A stretch of DNA of 51,655 nt from Massilia horti (GTDB lineage Bacteria; Pseudomonadota; Gammaproteobacteria; Burkholderiales; Burkholderiaceae_D), in assembly GCF_004614195.1 (NCBI RefSeq), contig NZ_SPUM01000137.1, positions 1 to 51,655 on the forward strand, in the 5' to 3' direction. Positions 33,901 to 42,836 of the stretch are shown piece by piece; the stretch's first letter is position 1, and each line of letters begins with the position of its first letter. Below the pieces are notes generated by a model. That model was not told the DNA's origin. It saw nothing but the letters and a program-made list of their open reading frames with translations, and ran no database searches. A program made the position numbers and the translations under genes.

Positions 33901-34006
33901 CGTAGGGTGCGCACCTGTGCGCACGCGGTTCGCGAACGCAGCGTTGTGAAGCGACAGCCGCGAGTCGGTATGCCGTGACCGCGTGCGCACTGGTGCGCAC
34001 CCAACG
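33901..34006. repeat. Bipartite REP element
   Basis: The left arm (33901-33929, plus, ACCTGT core) and right arm (33978-34006, minus, ACCAGT core) flank a 48-base spacer. The spacer, containing GTTCGCGAACGCAGCG and CAGCCG, is clearly similar to that of the element at 41971-42089. The right arm head reads CGTTGGGTG, one base off the consensus. Confidence 0.88.
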
Positions 34007-34050
34007 ATCTGCCCAAGCCCGTGTCCCTCATTCGACCCTACGGCAGCAGG

Positions 34051-34079
34051 CGTAGGGTGCGCACCTGTGCGCACGCGGT
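34051..34079 (+). repeat. Single REP arm
   Basis: A full arm with the ACCTGT core is followed by GTTCGCGAAAGCAGCGTAGC. This matches the start of the spacer of the element at 33901 and then stops, so it is a left half whose right arm has been lost. Confidence 0.85.
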
Positions 34080-34120
34080 TCGCGAAAGCAGCGTAGCCGC
34101 CATGGTTCAGCACCGCACAC

Positions 34121-34150
34121 AAAAAAACGCCCGCGGGCCTTGCGGCGGGC
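34121..34150 (-). terminator. Intrinsic terminator of the DUF1800-DUF1501 unit
   Basis: On the minus strand GCCCGC and GCGGGC form a stem followed by a run of seven T. It lies about 120 bases beyond the DUF1501 stop codon. Confidence 0.75.
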
Positions 34151-34267
34151 GGGCGGCAATCCAAGTTTTCGGAGAAAACTGGAGGAGACAGCTTCAATAT
34201 AGTCCCATTTATTGTGCAGTGCAATACCGTAGAACTACTATAGCGTCTCTCCTACAAACATTTCGGA

Positions 34268-35503
34268 TCAAACGCCATACAGCTGGAATCCCGGATTCTT
34301 TTGCGGCATTGCGGGAAAGACCTTTTCCAGCTGCTTGTCCGACAGCCGCAGGTGCCGTTCGGCCACCTGCGCCAGCACCGAACGGAAGTCGGTCGTCACC
34401 TGCAGGTCGCGCCCTTCATTGAGCGCGCGGTCGTCCACGCCCGGCCAGTCGCCGTAGACCTTGCCGCCATTGACGCGCCCGCCCAATACCCACATCACAT
34501 TGCCGTGGCCGTGGTCGGTGCCGCCGTTGCCGTTCTCGCGCGCGGTGCGGCCGAACTCGGACATGACCAGCACCGTGGTGTCGTTGAACAGGGAACCCAG
34601 GCGCTGCGCCAGCACCGCCAGCCCCTGCCCCAGCGGGGCCAGCCGGTTGGCCAGCTGGCCGGTGCCGGCGCCCTCGTTGACGTGCGTGTCCCAGCCGCCC
34701 AGCGCGACGAAGGCGAGCTGGATCTTGGGGTCGTTGCGCATCAGCGTCGCCAGGCGCGCGGCGTCATCCGGAAAACCGTTGGGCAGCGGGGCGCCACGGT
34801 CAGCCGCCCGCATCTCGGGGCTTTCGGCGGCCGCTTCCAGCACTTCCCGGTGCGCGTTCCTGCCGTCGACGTAGGCGCGGCCGAAGCGCTCGTGGTTTTC
34901 ATAGAGCTGGTCGAAGGCCTTGCTGATGTTCGGCCGGTCGAGAAGGTCGGCCCTGGTGGCGGCCGGCCCGTTGGGCAGTGTGATCGCCGCCGCGCTGCCG
35001 GACAGGATGCGCGGCATGAGCGGTCCGATGCCCAGCAGGCGGCTCGGGGTCGAGGTGCCGGGTAGCTGCGCCACCAGCCGGTTCATCCAGCCGTCGGCCG
35101 TGCTCTTGCGGCCCGGGGTGCCCGATTCCATGTAATCCTGGGCGTCGAAGTGCGAGCGCGTGGCGTCGGGCGAGCCGCTGGCGTGCACAAAAGCGAGCTT
35201 CTTCTCCTGCCACAGCGGCTGCAGGCTGGCCAGCGCCGGGTGCAGGCCAAAGTAGCCGTCCAGGTCGATGGCGCCGTCCGGTTTGCCGGGCGCAGCCAGG
35301 CCGATGTTCGGGCGCAGGCGCAAATAGTTTTGGTCGGCGACCGGCGCCACCACGTTCAAGCCGTCGACTGCGCCGCGCAGCATCACCACGACCAGCTTCT
35401 GTTTGGTCGGGTTGTCGGTGGTGGCGGCCCAGGCGCTGCGCCCTACCGGCACGATCAGGCTGGCGCCCATGCCCAGCGCGTTCAGAAAGTCCCTGCGTTT
35501 CAT
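34268..35503 (-). CDS. DUF1501 family Tat-exported protein
   Basis: This 411-residue protein has a twin-arginine signal (MKRRDFLNALGMGASLIVPVG) and the alkaline-phosphatase-like fold of DUF1501. Features seen are VVVMLRGAVDGLNVVAP, the S.HFDAQDYMESGTPG region, ALGGWDTHVNEG and MSEFGRTARENGNGGTDHGHG. It is almost always encoded next to a DUF1800 protein, as here with a 15-base gap. The pair is exported and proposed to work together, but the substrate is unknown. The His- and Asp-rich motifs suggest metal binding. It is the downstream gene of the two-gene unit. Confidence 0.88.
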   Translation of the reverse strand: MKRRDFLNALGMGASLIVPVGRSAWAATTDNPTKQKLVVVMLRGAVDGLNVVAPVADQNYLRLRPNIGLAAPGKPDGAIDLDGYFGLHPALASLQPLWQEKKLAFVHASGSPDATRSHFDAQDYMESGTPGRKSTADGWMNRLVAQLPGTSTPSRLLGIGPLMPRILSGSAAAITLPNGPAATRADLLDRPNISKAFDQLYENHERFGRAYVDGRNAHREVLEAAAESPEMRAADRGAPLPNGFPDDAARLATLMRNDPKIQLAFVALGGWDTHVNEGAGTGQLANRLAPLGQGLAVLAQRLGSLFNDTTVLVMSEFGRTARENGNGGTDHGHGNVMWVLGGRVNGGKVYGDWPGVDDRALNEGRDLQVTTDFRSVLAQVAERHLRLSDKQLEKVFPAMPQKNPGFQLYGV

Positions 35504-35518
35504 GTTCTCGTTCCCAGG

Positions 35519-37132
35519 TTAGTGCAGCATGAAGTCCGGGCTACCGAGCAGCATCGCTGCCCGTAGCTCACCCGCGTTTTGCGCCACGATGTCCGCCGTG
35601 CGTTTCGAGATCGCCTCGCCCAGTGCAGCCTGCAGTGTGGCCGGGTCGAGCGGTTTCGCGTTTTTCACGGCGGCCATCGCCGCGGCAGAGACGGGGGCGC
35701 TCATCATGGGAGCGCCAGGCGCCGTCGTCGCGGCCATGCCCGGCGGGGCGCTCGAGGCCATGGTCGCTGCCATCTGCAGTTCCGACTGCGGCATTGAAAT
35801 CCCCGTGCGGCCGGAGGCGAGCGAGGTGGCGAACGTGATGCGGCGGCTCAGCGAGTCGGGCGCGAGCCATGCGTCCTGGGTGTTCTTGTAACCGTCCGGC
35901 GTGACGCAGCCATACAGCGGCATACCCAGCTGGTTCAGGGTATTGACGATGGGCCCGATGTTCAGGACCGGGGTGCCGCTCGCGCGCACGGCGGAAATGA
36001 CGAACTGGTACGGGGTCTTGAACTTGGCGCCGACCGTGTCCGCCGCCATGAATTCCTCGCTCTCGAACAGGGTCTTGAGCACGGAACGGATATCGCCGCC
36101 GGTCTGCCGCCAGGTTTTGGTCATGCTCTCGACTAGGGTCGCGGGCGGCGTGTCGCTGACGAAGTACTGCGCCAGCTGGTAGCTGATGTGGCGCGCCGTG
36201 GACGGATGGGCGGCCAGCACGTCCAGTGCCATCTCGCCTTCCTGCTGGCCGCGCGGCTGCACCTCTACGCCGAGCCAGTTCTTGGTGCCGTTATCGTGGC
36301 GCTTCGCATCGAAGTAGAAGGTCTCGTTCATGGTCACCAGCCGGCGCTGGTCGAAGGTCCAGCCGGTGAGCATGCGCGCAAGTTCGGTCACATCCTTCTG
36401 GGTGTAGCCCGCGTCCACGCCGAGCGTGTGCAGCTCCATCAGCTCGCGCGCGTAGTTTTCGTTCAGGCCGCGCACCTTGGGGTTCGGGTTGCCCCTCTGC
36501 CCGCGCGGTACGAAGCCGTTCGCGGTCGACTGGAAGTTATCGAGGTAGAACAGCATCGCCGGGTGGTGGGCGGTCGCGCGCAGCAGGTTGCGGAACGAAC
36601 CGAGCGCGTTTGGCCGGATCGCGTCGCGCTCGTAGCTGGCGATCAGCGCGCGGTCGATTCCCTTGCCGGAGAAGACGTTGAAGTGGTTGAACCAGAAGTC
36701 GACCATCACCTCTTCGAGCTGGCGCGGGCTGTCGATGGCGCGCAGCAGCCGCGCCTCGGCGGTCTCGCGGGCGATCCGCTGCTGCGCCAGGCGACGCTTT
36801 TCGCGCACGCTGTCGTCGTCGTCGCGCTTTTGCATCTGCAGCTGCGCGTATTCGCCCACCAGATCGCCAGCGCGCGCATTCGCCTTCTCAAGCCCGGCCA
36901 GGCGCGCGGCGAGCGCTTCCGGGTACGGGATCGATTCAGGATGCAGCTGGCTTTCGATGTAGCGCTGTACGCCCATCTGGGTGACGCGCTCGATGTCGCC
37001 TGGCTTGGGGCCGTAGCCCAGGCGGTTCAGGACATGCACGGCCTGCTGCTCGGCCGTAAGCGTGGCCGCGTGCAATGGCAGCCCGACGGCGAGTACCGTG
37101 GCTGCCAGGATGAGGCGGATTGAAGTTTTCAT
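35519..37132 (-). CDS. DUF1800 family secreted protein
   Basis: This 537-residue protein has a signal peptide (MKTSIRLILAATVLAVGLPLHA) and the conserved DUF1800 blocks. These are VLNRLGYGPKPGDIERV, VDFWFNHFNVF, NENYARELMELHTLGV, TELARMLTGWTF and HDNGTKNWLGV. A Met/Ala-rich insertion (about 455-500: MAATMASSAPPGMAATTAPG) interrupts the C-terminal part. DUF1800 proteins accompany DUF1501 proteins and are predicted to act outside the cytoplasm; their chemistry is not known. The ATG at 37132 opens the signal peptide, although the ribosome site is weak. Confidence 0.88.
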   Translation of the reverse strand: MKTSIRLILAATVLAVGLPLHAATLTAEQQAVHVLNRLGYGPKPGDIERVTQMGVQRYIESQLHPESIPYPEALAARLAGLEKANARAGDLVGEYAQLQMQKRDDDDSVREKRRLAQQRIARETAEARLLRAIDSPRQLEEVMVDFWFNHFNVFSGKGIDRALIASYERDAIRPNALGSFRNLLRATAHHPAMLFYLDNFQSTANGFVPRGQRGNPNPKVRGLNENYARELMELHTLGVDAGYTQKDVTELARMLTGWTFDQRRLVTMNETFYFDAKRHDNGTKNWLGVEVQPRGQQEGEMALDVLAAHPSTARHISYQLAQYFVSDTPPATLVESMTKTWRQTGGDIRSVLKTLFESEEFMAADTVGAKFKTPYQFVISAVRASGTPVLNIGPIVNTLNQLGMPLYGCVTPDGYKNTQDAWLAPDSLSRRITFATSLASGRTGISMPQSELQMAATMASSAPPGMAATTAPGAPMMSAPVSAAAMAAVKNAKPLDPATLQAALGEAISKRTADIVAQNAGELRAAMLLGSPDFMLH

Positions 37133-37304
37133 GATCGCCGTTCTGTTGTTGTTGTGGTTGTTCAGTTATACCCCCGCTGCAACGCACCGAGATGCGTTCC
37201 TGGTATCAACTGTAAGCAATTGTAACCGAGCACCAATTCAATCAATGTATTGATCTAATCCAGCCTTTGGTACACTGGCGAGCTCAACCTTCGCTACCCG
37301 CAAA

Positions 37305-37655
37305 ATGCCCTGGCTCATCACCAAATACCTGATTACCGCCGCCGTGGTTGTCCTGGTCTCCGAAGCGGCCAGGCGCAGCGACAGGCTGGGCGGCTTCATC
37401 GGCGCGCTGCCGATCGTGACCCTGCTGACCCTGGTCTGGCTGCACCTGGAAAAGCAGCCGGAATCGAAGGTGGCCAACCACGCCTGGTACACCTTGTGGT
37501 ACGTGATCCCCACCCTGCCGATGTTCGCCGCCTTCCCGTTTTTGCTGGCGCGCCTTGGGTTCTGGCCGACGATGCTGGCCTCGGTGCTGATTACGGTAAC
37601 TTGCTTTGGCCTGTTCGCGCTGGCGATGAAGCGCTTCGGAATCCAACTCCTGTAA
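37305..37655 (+). CDS. DUF3147 family membrane protein
   Basis: This 116-residue protein has four hydrophobic segments and resembles DUF3147. It begins ITKYLITAAVVVLVSEAARR, has GALPIVTLLTLVWLHLE in the middle and ends in a polar tail. The function of the family is unknown. It is 15 bases upstream of the RND adaptor gene and is probably the first gene of the efflux operon. This pairing with an RND pump is unexplained. Confidence 0.75.
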   Translation: MPWLITKYLITAAVVVLVSEAARRSDRLGGFIGALPIVTLLTLVWLHLEKQPESKVANHAWYTLWYVIPTLPMFAAFPFLLARLGFWPTMLASVLITVTCFGLFALAMKRFGIQLL

Positions 37656-37670
37656 GGCACTGGACTAACA

Positions 37671-38804
37671 ATGACCCGTACCCTCAAGAAGCCCGCCCCC
37701 CTGCTCCTTGGCGCCGCCGGCGCCGCCCTGCTGCTGACGCTTGCCGCCACGCGCCGCGCCGATGCGCTCGACAAGGCGGCACCGGCCCCCAAGCCAGCGC
37801 TGACTGTCACCACCACGCGCCCGGCCAGCGCCAGCCTGCCGATCCGGCTTGCCGCGAACGGCAACGTGGCGGCATGGCAGGAAGCGGTGATCGGCAGCGA
37901 ATCGGCCGGGCTGCGCCTCGACGAGGTGCGGGTGAACGTGGGCGACATCGTGAAGAAGGGCCAGGTGCTGGCGGTCTTCTCGTCCGATAGCGTGAACGCC
38001 GACCTGGCGCAGGCACGCGCCGCGCTGCAGGAGGCCCAGGCCAATGCGGCCGCGGCAGCGGCCGACGCGGCGCGCGTCAAGAAGCTGGACAGTTCCGGCG
38101 CGCTGAGCGAACAGCAGATCGCGCAGTACATGACGCTTGACCGCATCGCGGTGGCGCGGGTCGAAGCGGCCCGGGCGGCGCTGGCGCAGCAGCAGCTGCG
38201 CCTGAAATACACCCAGGTGGTGGCGCCGGACAGCGGTGTGATCTCGGCCCGCAGCGCGACCGTGGGCGCGGTGGTCGGCGTGGGTACGGAACTGTTCCGC
38301 CTGATCCGCCAGGGCCGTCTCGAATGGCGTGCCGAAGTGACGGCGGCGGAACTGGCGCGCATCAAGCCCGGCGCCACGGCCATGGTCACCGCGGCCAGCG
38401 GCAGCGAAGTGACCGGGCGCGTGCGGATGGTCGGACCGACCGTGGACGCGCAGACGCGCAACGCACTGGTGTATGTCGACCTGCCGGTGGCGCTGGCGCC
38501 CAACGCGCCGTTCAAGGCCGGCATGTTCGCCAGCGGCCGGTTCGAGCTGGGCGAGTCCAGCGCGCTGACCGTGCCGCAGCAGGCGGTGGCCGTGCGCGAC
38601 GGCTTTTCGTACGTGTTCCGCCTGAACGCGGATAGCCGGGTAAGCCAGCTCAAGGTCACCACCGGCCGGCGCATCGGCGATCGGATCGAAGTGGTGGCGG
38701 GCCTTGCGCCCGATGCGCTGGTGGTGGCCAGCGGCGCCGGCTTCCTCAACGACGGCGACCTGGTGCGCAACGTGCCGGCGCCGCAAATCGCGTCCGCACG
38801 CTGA
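37671..38804 (+). CDS. RND efflux periplasmic adaptor (membrane fusion protein)
   Basis: This 377-residue protein has an N-terminal signal anchor (LLLGAAGAALLLTLAA). The HlyD/AcrA-type fold follows: a lipoyl half-motif (GLRLDEVRVNVGDIVKKGQVL), a helical hairpin rich in Ala and Gln (about 110-170), the second lipoyl half (YTQVVAPDSGVI) and a beta-barrel (AGMFASGRFE). Adaptors bridge the inner-membrane pump to an outer-membrane channel. No outer-membrane channel gene is present, so a TolC-like protein must come from elsewhere. Ten bases separate it from the pump gene. Substrates are unknown. Confidence 0.9.
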   Translation: MTRTLKKPAPLLLGAAGAALLLTLAATRRADALDKAAPAPKPALTVTTTRPASASLPIRLAANGNVAAWQEAVIGSESAGLRLDEVRVNVGDIVKKGQVLAVFSSDSVNADLAQARAALQEAQANAAAAAADAARVKKLDSSGALSEQQIAQYMTLDRIAVARVEAARAALAQQQLRLKYTQVVAPDSGVISARSATVGAVVGVGTELFRLIRQGRLEWRAEVTAAELARIKPGATAMVTAASGSEVTGRVRMVGPTVDAQTRNALVYVDLPVALAPNAPFKAGMFASGRFELGESSALTVPQQAVAVRDGFSYVFRLNADSRVSQLKVTTGRRIGDRIEVVAGLAPDALVVASGAGFLNDGDLVRNVPAPQIASAR

Positions 38805-38814
38805 AGGAGCCAGG

Positions 38815-41800
38815 GTGAACTTCTCCGCGTTCTCGATCAGGAATCCGATCCCGGCGATCATGCTGTTCGCCCTGCTCACGCTGGCGGGCCTGTTGGCCTA
38901 CAAAGCCAACAAGGTGCAGGACTTCCCCGACATCGAGCTGCCGCTCGTGACCGTCACCGCCTCGCTCGACGGCGCCGCACCGGCACAGCTGGAAACCGAA
39001 GTCGCGCGCAAGATCGAGGATTCGATTGCGACGCTGCAAGGCGTCAAGAATATCTTCACCACGGTGCTGGACGGCGTTGCCACCATCACCGTCGAGTTCG
39101 TCCTGGACAAGGACCTGTCGGAGGCGGTCAACGACGTGCGTGACGCTGTCTCGCGCGTGCGCGCCGACCTGCCGGCCGAGATGCGCGACCCGAGCGTGAC
39201 CAAGACCGCCATCGCCGGCCGCGTGGTGAGCACTTTCGCGCTTGAAGCCAACCCGAAGAGCGGCGCGCGCGTGGACGACCAGGACCTGAGCTGGTTCGTC
39301 GACAATACGGTGACCAAGCGCCTGCTGGCGGTGCCGGGCCTTGGCGCGGTCAAGCGCGTGGGCGGCGTGTACCGCGAAATCCGCGTGGAGCTGGACGACG
39401 CGCGGATGGCGGCGCTGCAGGTGTCGGCGTTCGACGTGTCGCGCCAGTTGCGCAGCGTGCAGCGCGAATCGCCCGGCGGGCGCGGCGACGTCGGCGGCGC
39501 CGAGCAGTCGGTGCGCACCATCGCCACCGTGCAGACCGCCCAACAGCTGGCGCAGCTGGACATTCCGCTGCCTGACGGGCGCCATGTGCGGCTGGACCAG
39601 GTGGCCAAGGTGCAGGACACGGTGGCCGAACCGCGCGCCATCGCCGAGCAGGACGGGCGCAAGGTGGTCGGCGTGGAGGTGTTCCGCACACGCGGCGCGA
39701 GCGAACTGGATGTCGCGAGCGGGGCGCGCGCGGCGATGTCGCAACTGCAGAAAGAGCACCCGAACGTCGTACTGCGCGAGGTGATCGACAATGCCGCGCC
39801 GGTGCAGGACGACTTCGAGGCCTCGATGGAGATGCTGTACGAAGGCGCGCTGCTGGCGGTGCTGGTGGTCTGGTGGTTCCTGCGCGACTGGCGCTCGACG
39901 CTGGTGGCCGCGGCCGCGCTGCCGTTGTCCGCGATTCCGGCCTTCCTCGGCCAGTACCTGTTCGGCTACACCCTCAACGGCGTCACCCTGCTCTCGCTCG
40001 CGCTGGTGGTCGGGGTGCTGGTGGACGACGCGATCGTCGAAATCGAGAACATCGCGCGCCACCTGCGGATGGGGAAAACGCCGATGCAGGCCGCTCTGGA
40101 CGCCGCCGACGAGATCGGCATGGCGGTGATCGCCACCACCTTCTCGCTGGTGGCGGTGTTCCTGCCCACCGCCTTCATGAGCGGCATCGTTGGCAAGTTC
40201 TTCAAGCAGTTCGGCTGGACCGCGACGCTCGCGATCCTCGCCTCGCTGCTGGTGGCGCGGCTGCTCACACCGATGATGGCGGCCTACCTGCTCAAGCCGG
40301 CCAAGCAGCGCGAGGAAAAAGACGGCCCTTTGATGCGCCGCTACCTGGACGCGATGCGCTGGTGCCTGCACCACCGGTGGCTGACCACCGCCGGCGCGGC
40401 CGCGTTCTTCGCCGCCTCGATCGCGCTGACATTCCTGCTGCAGACCGGCTTCGTGCCGCCGGGGGACCGCTCGCAAACCCAAATCAGCGTCGAGCTGCCG
40501 CCGGGTTCCACGCTCGCCCAGACGCACGCCCTGGCGGAGCAAACGCGCCTGGCCGCAATGAAGGTCAAGGGCGTCAAGAGCATCTTCAGCTCGATCGGCG
40601 GCGGCTCGAGCGGCGACGCCTTCGCTCCCGGCGCCGCGGCCGAAGCGCGCCGCGCGGTGCTGACGGTGATCACTGTCCCGCGCAAGCAACGCAAGGAGAG
40701 CATAGCGGACATCGAATCCCAAATCCGCACAATGCTCGACCCTATTCCCGGCGCGCGTTTTTCGGTCGGCGCGGCCGACACCACCGTAAAGATGCAGCTG
40801 GTGCTGCGCAGCGATGACCCGGTGGCGCTCGAAACGGCGGCCCGGCAAGTCGAGCGCGAACTGCGCACGCTGCGCGGGATTGGCAACATCCGCTCGAGCG
40901 CGGCGCTGGTGCGGCCCGAGATCATCGTGCGCCCGGACTATGCGCGCGCCGCCGACCTTGGCGTGACCGCTGCCGCGATCGGCGAGACCGTGCGCGTGGC
41001 AACCGCCGGCGACTATGATGTCGCGCTCACCAAGATGAACCTGTCCGAGCGCCAGGTGCCGATCCGCGTCAAGCTGCCCGACGCCGTGCGCGCCGACCTC
41101 GACGCCATCGGCCGCCTGCTGGTGCCCGGCGCGCGTGGACCGGTCATGCTGGCCAACGTCGCCACCATCAGCATGGAAAGCGGCCCGGCACAGATCGATC
41201 GCCTCAACCGCAGCCGCAATGTGACCTTTGAAGTGGAACTATCAAGCCGCTCGCTGGGCGAAGCGAACGAGGAAGCGCACGCGCTGCCGGCGATCAAGAA
41301 CCTGCCGGCGTCGGTGCAGGTGGCCGAGCTTGGCGACGCGCAGGAGATGCAGAACCTGTTCGCCAGCTTCATCATTGCGATGCTGATCGGGGTGATCTGC
41401 ATCTACTGCGTGCTGGTGCTGCTGTTCACCGACTTCATGCAGCCGGTGACGATCCTGGCCGCGCTGCCGCTGTCGATCGGCGGCGCGTTCGTGGCGCTGC
41501 TCATTACGGGGAGCGCGCTGTCGATGCCGTCGATGATCGGCCTGATCATGCTGATGGGGATCGTGACCAAGAACTCGATCCTGCTGGTGGACTACGCGAT
41601 CCTGGCGCGCAAGGCGGGCATGCGCCGCTTCGACGCGCTGGTCGACGCCTGCCACAAGCGCAGCCGGCCGATCGTGATGACCACCATCGCGATGGGCGCG
41701 GGCATGCTGCCGCTGGCGCTTGGCCTGGCGGGCGACCCGAGCTTCCGCTCGCCGATGGCGATCGCGGTGATCGGCGGCCTGATCACCTCCACGCTACTGA

Positions 41801-41931
41801 GCCTGTTGGTGGTGCCGGTGGTGTACAGCATCGTGGACGATTTGCAGGACTGGCTGCGCGCGAAGGTGCGCGGCACTCGTCGCACGCCGCGTCCGCGCAT
41901 GGACAAGCCGGTGGAAACGTCGGTCGAATGA
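38815..41931 (+). CDS. RND family efflux transporter permease (HAE-1 type)
   Basis: This 1038-residue inner-membrane pump has 12 membrane helices and two large periplasmic loops. It begins NFSAFSIRNPIPAIMLFALL, contains DFPDIELP, and shows the proton-relay aspartates in VVGVLVDDAIVEIENI of helix 4. Helix 10-11 contains LIGVICIYCVLVLLF and LIMLMGIVTKNSILLVDYAI. The start is GTG at 38815, with AAGGAG at a good distance; the frame upstream overlaps the adaptor gene and has no pump-like residues. It couples proton influx to export of drugs or metabolites. The substrate cannot be read from the sequence. Confidence 0.92.
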   Translation: MNFSAFSIRNPIPAIMLFALLTLAGLLAYKANKVQDFPDIELPLVTVTASLDGAAPAQLETEVARKIEDSIATLQGVKNIFTTVLDGVATITVEFVLDKDLSEAVNDVRDAVSRVRADLPAEMRDPSVTKTAIAGRVVSTFALEANPKSGARVDDQDLSWFVDNTVTKRLLAVPGLGAVKRVGGVYREIRVELDDARMAALQVSAFDVSRQLRSVQRESPGGRGDVGGAEQSVRTIATVQTAQQLAQLDIPLPDGRHVRLDQVAKVQDTVAEPRAIAEQDGRKVVGVEVFRTRGASELDVASGARAAMSQLQKEHPNVVLREVIDNAAPVQDDFEASMEMLYEGALLAVLVVWWFLRDWRSTLVAAAALPLSAIPAFLGQYLFGYTLNGVTLLSLALVVGVLVDDAIVEIENIARHLRMGKTPMQAALDAADEIGMAVIATTFSLVAVFLPTAFMSGIVGKFFKQFGWTATLAILASLLVARLLTPMMAAYLLKPAKQREEKDGPLMRRYLDAMRWCLHHRWLTTAGAAAFFAASIALTFLLQTGFVPPGDRSQTQISVELPPGSTLAQTHALAEQTRLAAMKVKGVKSIFSSIGGGSSGDAFAPGAAAEARRAVLTVITVPRKQRKESIADIESQIRTMLDPIPGARFSVGAADTTVKMQLVLRSDDPVALETAARQVERELRTLRGIGNIRSSAALVRPEIIVRPDYARAADLGVTAAAIGETVRVATAGDYDVALTKMNLSERQVPIRVKLPDAVRADLDAIGRLLVPGARGPVMLANVATISMESGPAQIDRLNRSRNVTFEVELSSRSLGEANEEAHALPAIKNLPASVQVAELGDAQEMQNLFASFIIAMLIGVICIYCVLVLLFTDFMQPVTILAALPLSIGGAFVALLITGSALSMPSMIGLIMLMGIVTKNSILLVDYAILARKAGMRRFDALVDACHKRSRPIVMTTIAMGAGMLPLALGLAGDPSFRSPMAIAVIGGLITSTLLSLLVVPVVYSIVDDLQDWLRAKVRGTRRTPRPRMDKPVETSVE

Positions 41932-41970
41932 CCCGGCGCGTCAGCTCGATCGAAAATGCTGGCCTAGCGT

Positions 41971-42089
41971 CGTAGGGAGCGCGGGGCCGCCGAGGACCTG
42001 TGCGCACGCGGTTCGCAAACGTAGCGCAGAGAAGCGGCAGCCGCCAGTCGGGATGCGATGACCGCGTGCGCACTGGTGCGCACCCTACG
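41971..42089. repeat. Bipartite REP element with a disrupted left arm
   Basis: The left arm (41971-42012) has CGTAGGG, then about 18 foreign bases in place of TGCGC, then ACCTGTGCGCACGCGG. The right arm (42061-42089, minus) is intact with the ACCAGT core. The spacer is similar to that of the element at 33901. Confidence 0.82.
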
Positions 42090-42095
42090 CTGGAA

Positions 42096-42119
42096 AAAGT
42101 GCGCCGGGCGGCGCACTTT
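42096..42119 (-). terminator. Terminator of the SPFH operon
   Basis: AAAGTGCGCC-GGGC-GGCGCACTTT is a perfect 10-bp stem with a four-base loop, followed on the minus strand by a T-run. It lies 15 bases past the last gene of the minus-strand operon and may also act on the RND operon from the other side. Confidence 0.85.
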
Positions 42120-42133
42120 GGAAGAGGCAGGGC

Positions 42134-42478
42134 TTACTGCTTCGCCCCAAATACCGCGTTCGCGGTTAAGATGAAAGTCAGGAACACCACGCCATCGGTG
42201 ATGACGTAGCTGGTTTGCGAAAACATTCCGAAAGAAAAAACCAGCTGGATCGCCAGGCCGACGACGAAAAATGTTCCGGACAGCACCTTGAGGTTGACCG
42301 CCGTGCGCGGCTGTTCAACCTGACAGCCCAGTGCGGTCCCGAGGGTGCAGCCGAGAAACAGGAAGCTGCCCACGGCCATCGTGCCTTTGATGGTGTTCGC
42401 GTCCGCGCTCACCAGCCCGAACGTGATCAGGCCACTGACGAGCAGGGCGATTAAAAGATTCAACGCATGCACGCGCAT
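42134..42478 (-). CDS. Four-helix membrane protein of the SPFH operon
   Basis: This 114-residue protein consists almost wholly of four hydrophobic helices: LNLLIALLVSGLITFGLV, GTMAVGSFLFLGCTLGTALG, LSGTFFVVGLAIQLVFSFGM and VITDGVVFLTFILTANAVFG. No family is recognised. The ATG at 42478 is preceded by AGGAA; the longer frame begins inside the upstream gene. It is the last gene of the operon, eight bases after the GYF_2 gene. It may anchor the SPFH assembly in the inner membrane; that is inference. Confidence 0.72.
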   Translation of the reverse strand: MRVHALNLLIALLVSGLITFGLVSADANTIKGTMAVGSFLFLGCTLGTALGCQVEQPRTAVNLKVLSGTFFVVGLAIQLVFSFGMFSQTSYVITDGVVFLTFILTANAVFGAKQ

Positions 42479-42486
42479 ATTCGTTC

Positions 42487-42825
42487 CTAGGAAGTGAAAG
42501 GTGGCGGGGTGAGCGCGACCAGGCGCAGCACTTCGGGCGTGTTTTCCACGGTCTGCCACTGGGCCATGCCCGGCTTCCAGACATAACTTGCCCTGGTCAC
42601 GCGCGCGGTCATGATCAGCTTGAGCAGTTCAGCCTCGTCAAATGGCCCTGCGCTCTTACCGTCGAAGACGACCCAGAAGCCCGGCGCGCATACCTGCTTG
42701 TTGTAGCCCGGCATTGCCTGCTGGCTCAAGGCGGCATTCATCGATTCGACCATTTGGCGGGCGACCGCCGTGCACAGTCCAAACTCGACAAGGCGGTCGA
42801 TCGAATAGAAGTTGTTGTCATCCAT
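42487..42825 (-). CDS. Small GYF_2 (DUF4339) domain protein
   Basis: This 112-residue protein has a short N-terminal helical segment (FYSIDRLVEFGLCTAVARQM) and a C-terminal GYF_2 domain (about 48-105). The domain pattern is FWVVFDGKSAGPFDEAEL with YVWKPGMAQWQTV. GYF domains bind proline-rich peptides, and the upstream SPFH protein ends in two long polyproline tracts, an obvious candidate ligand. The ATG at 42825 is preceded by AAGGGAAG and lies 11 bases after the SPFH gene. The pairing is inferred from sequence; no structure supports it here. Confidence 0.82.
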   Translation of the reverse strand: MDDNNFYSIDRLVEFGLCTAVARQMVESMNAALSQQAMPGYNKQVCAPGFWVVFDGKSAGPFDEAELLKLIMTARVTRASYVWKPGMAQWQTVENTPEVLRLVALTPPPFTS

Positions 42826-42836
42826 CAGCTTCCCTT

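Larger units (their letters stand above)
33835..34267. other. Intergenic stretch of REP arms and a terminator
   Basis: This gap between the convergent ends of the dioxygenase and DUF1501 genes holds one full bipartite REP element, a third single arm and the terminator of the DUF1501/DUF1800 unit. No coding sequence is supported. Confidence 0.85.

Noticed and set aside
33901..34079. CRISPR array from three closely spaced 29-base repeats
   Set aside because: The repeats alternate in orientation and recur elsewhere; there are no regular spacers and no cas genes.
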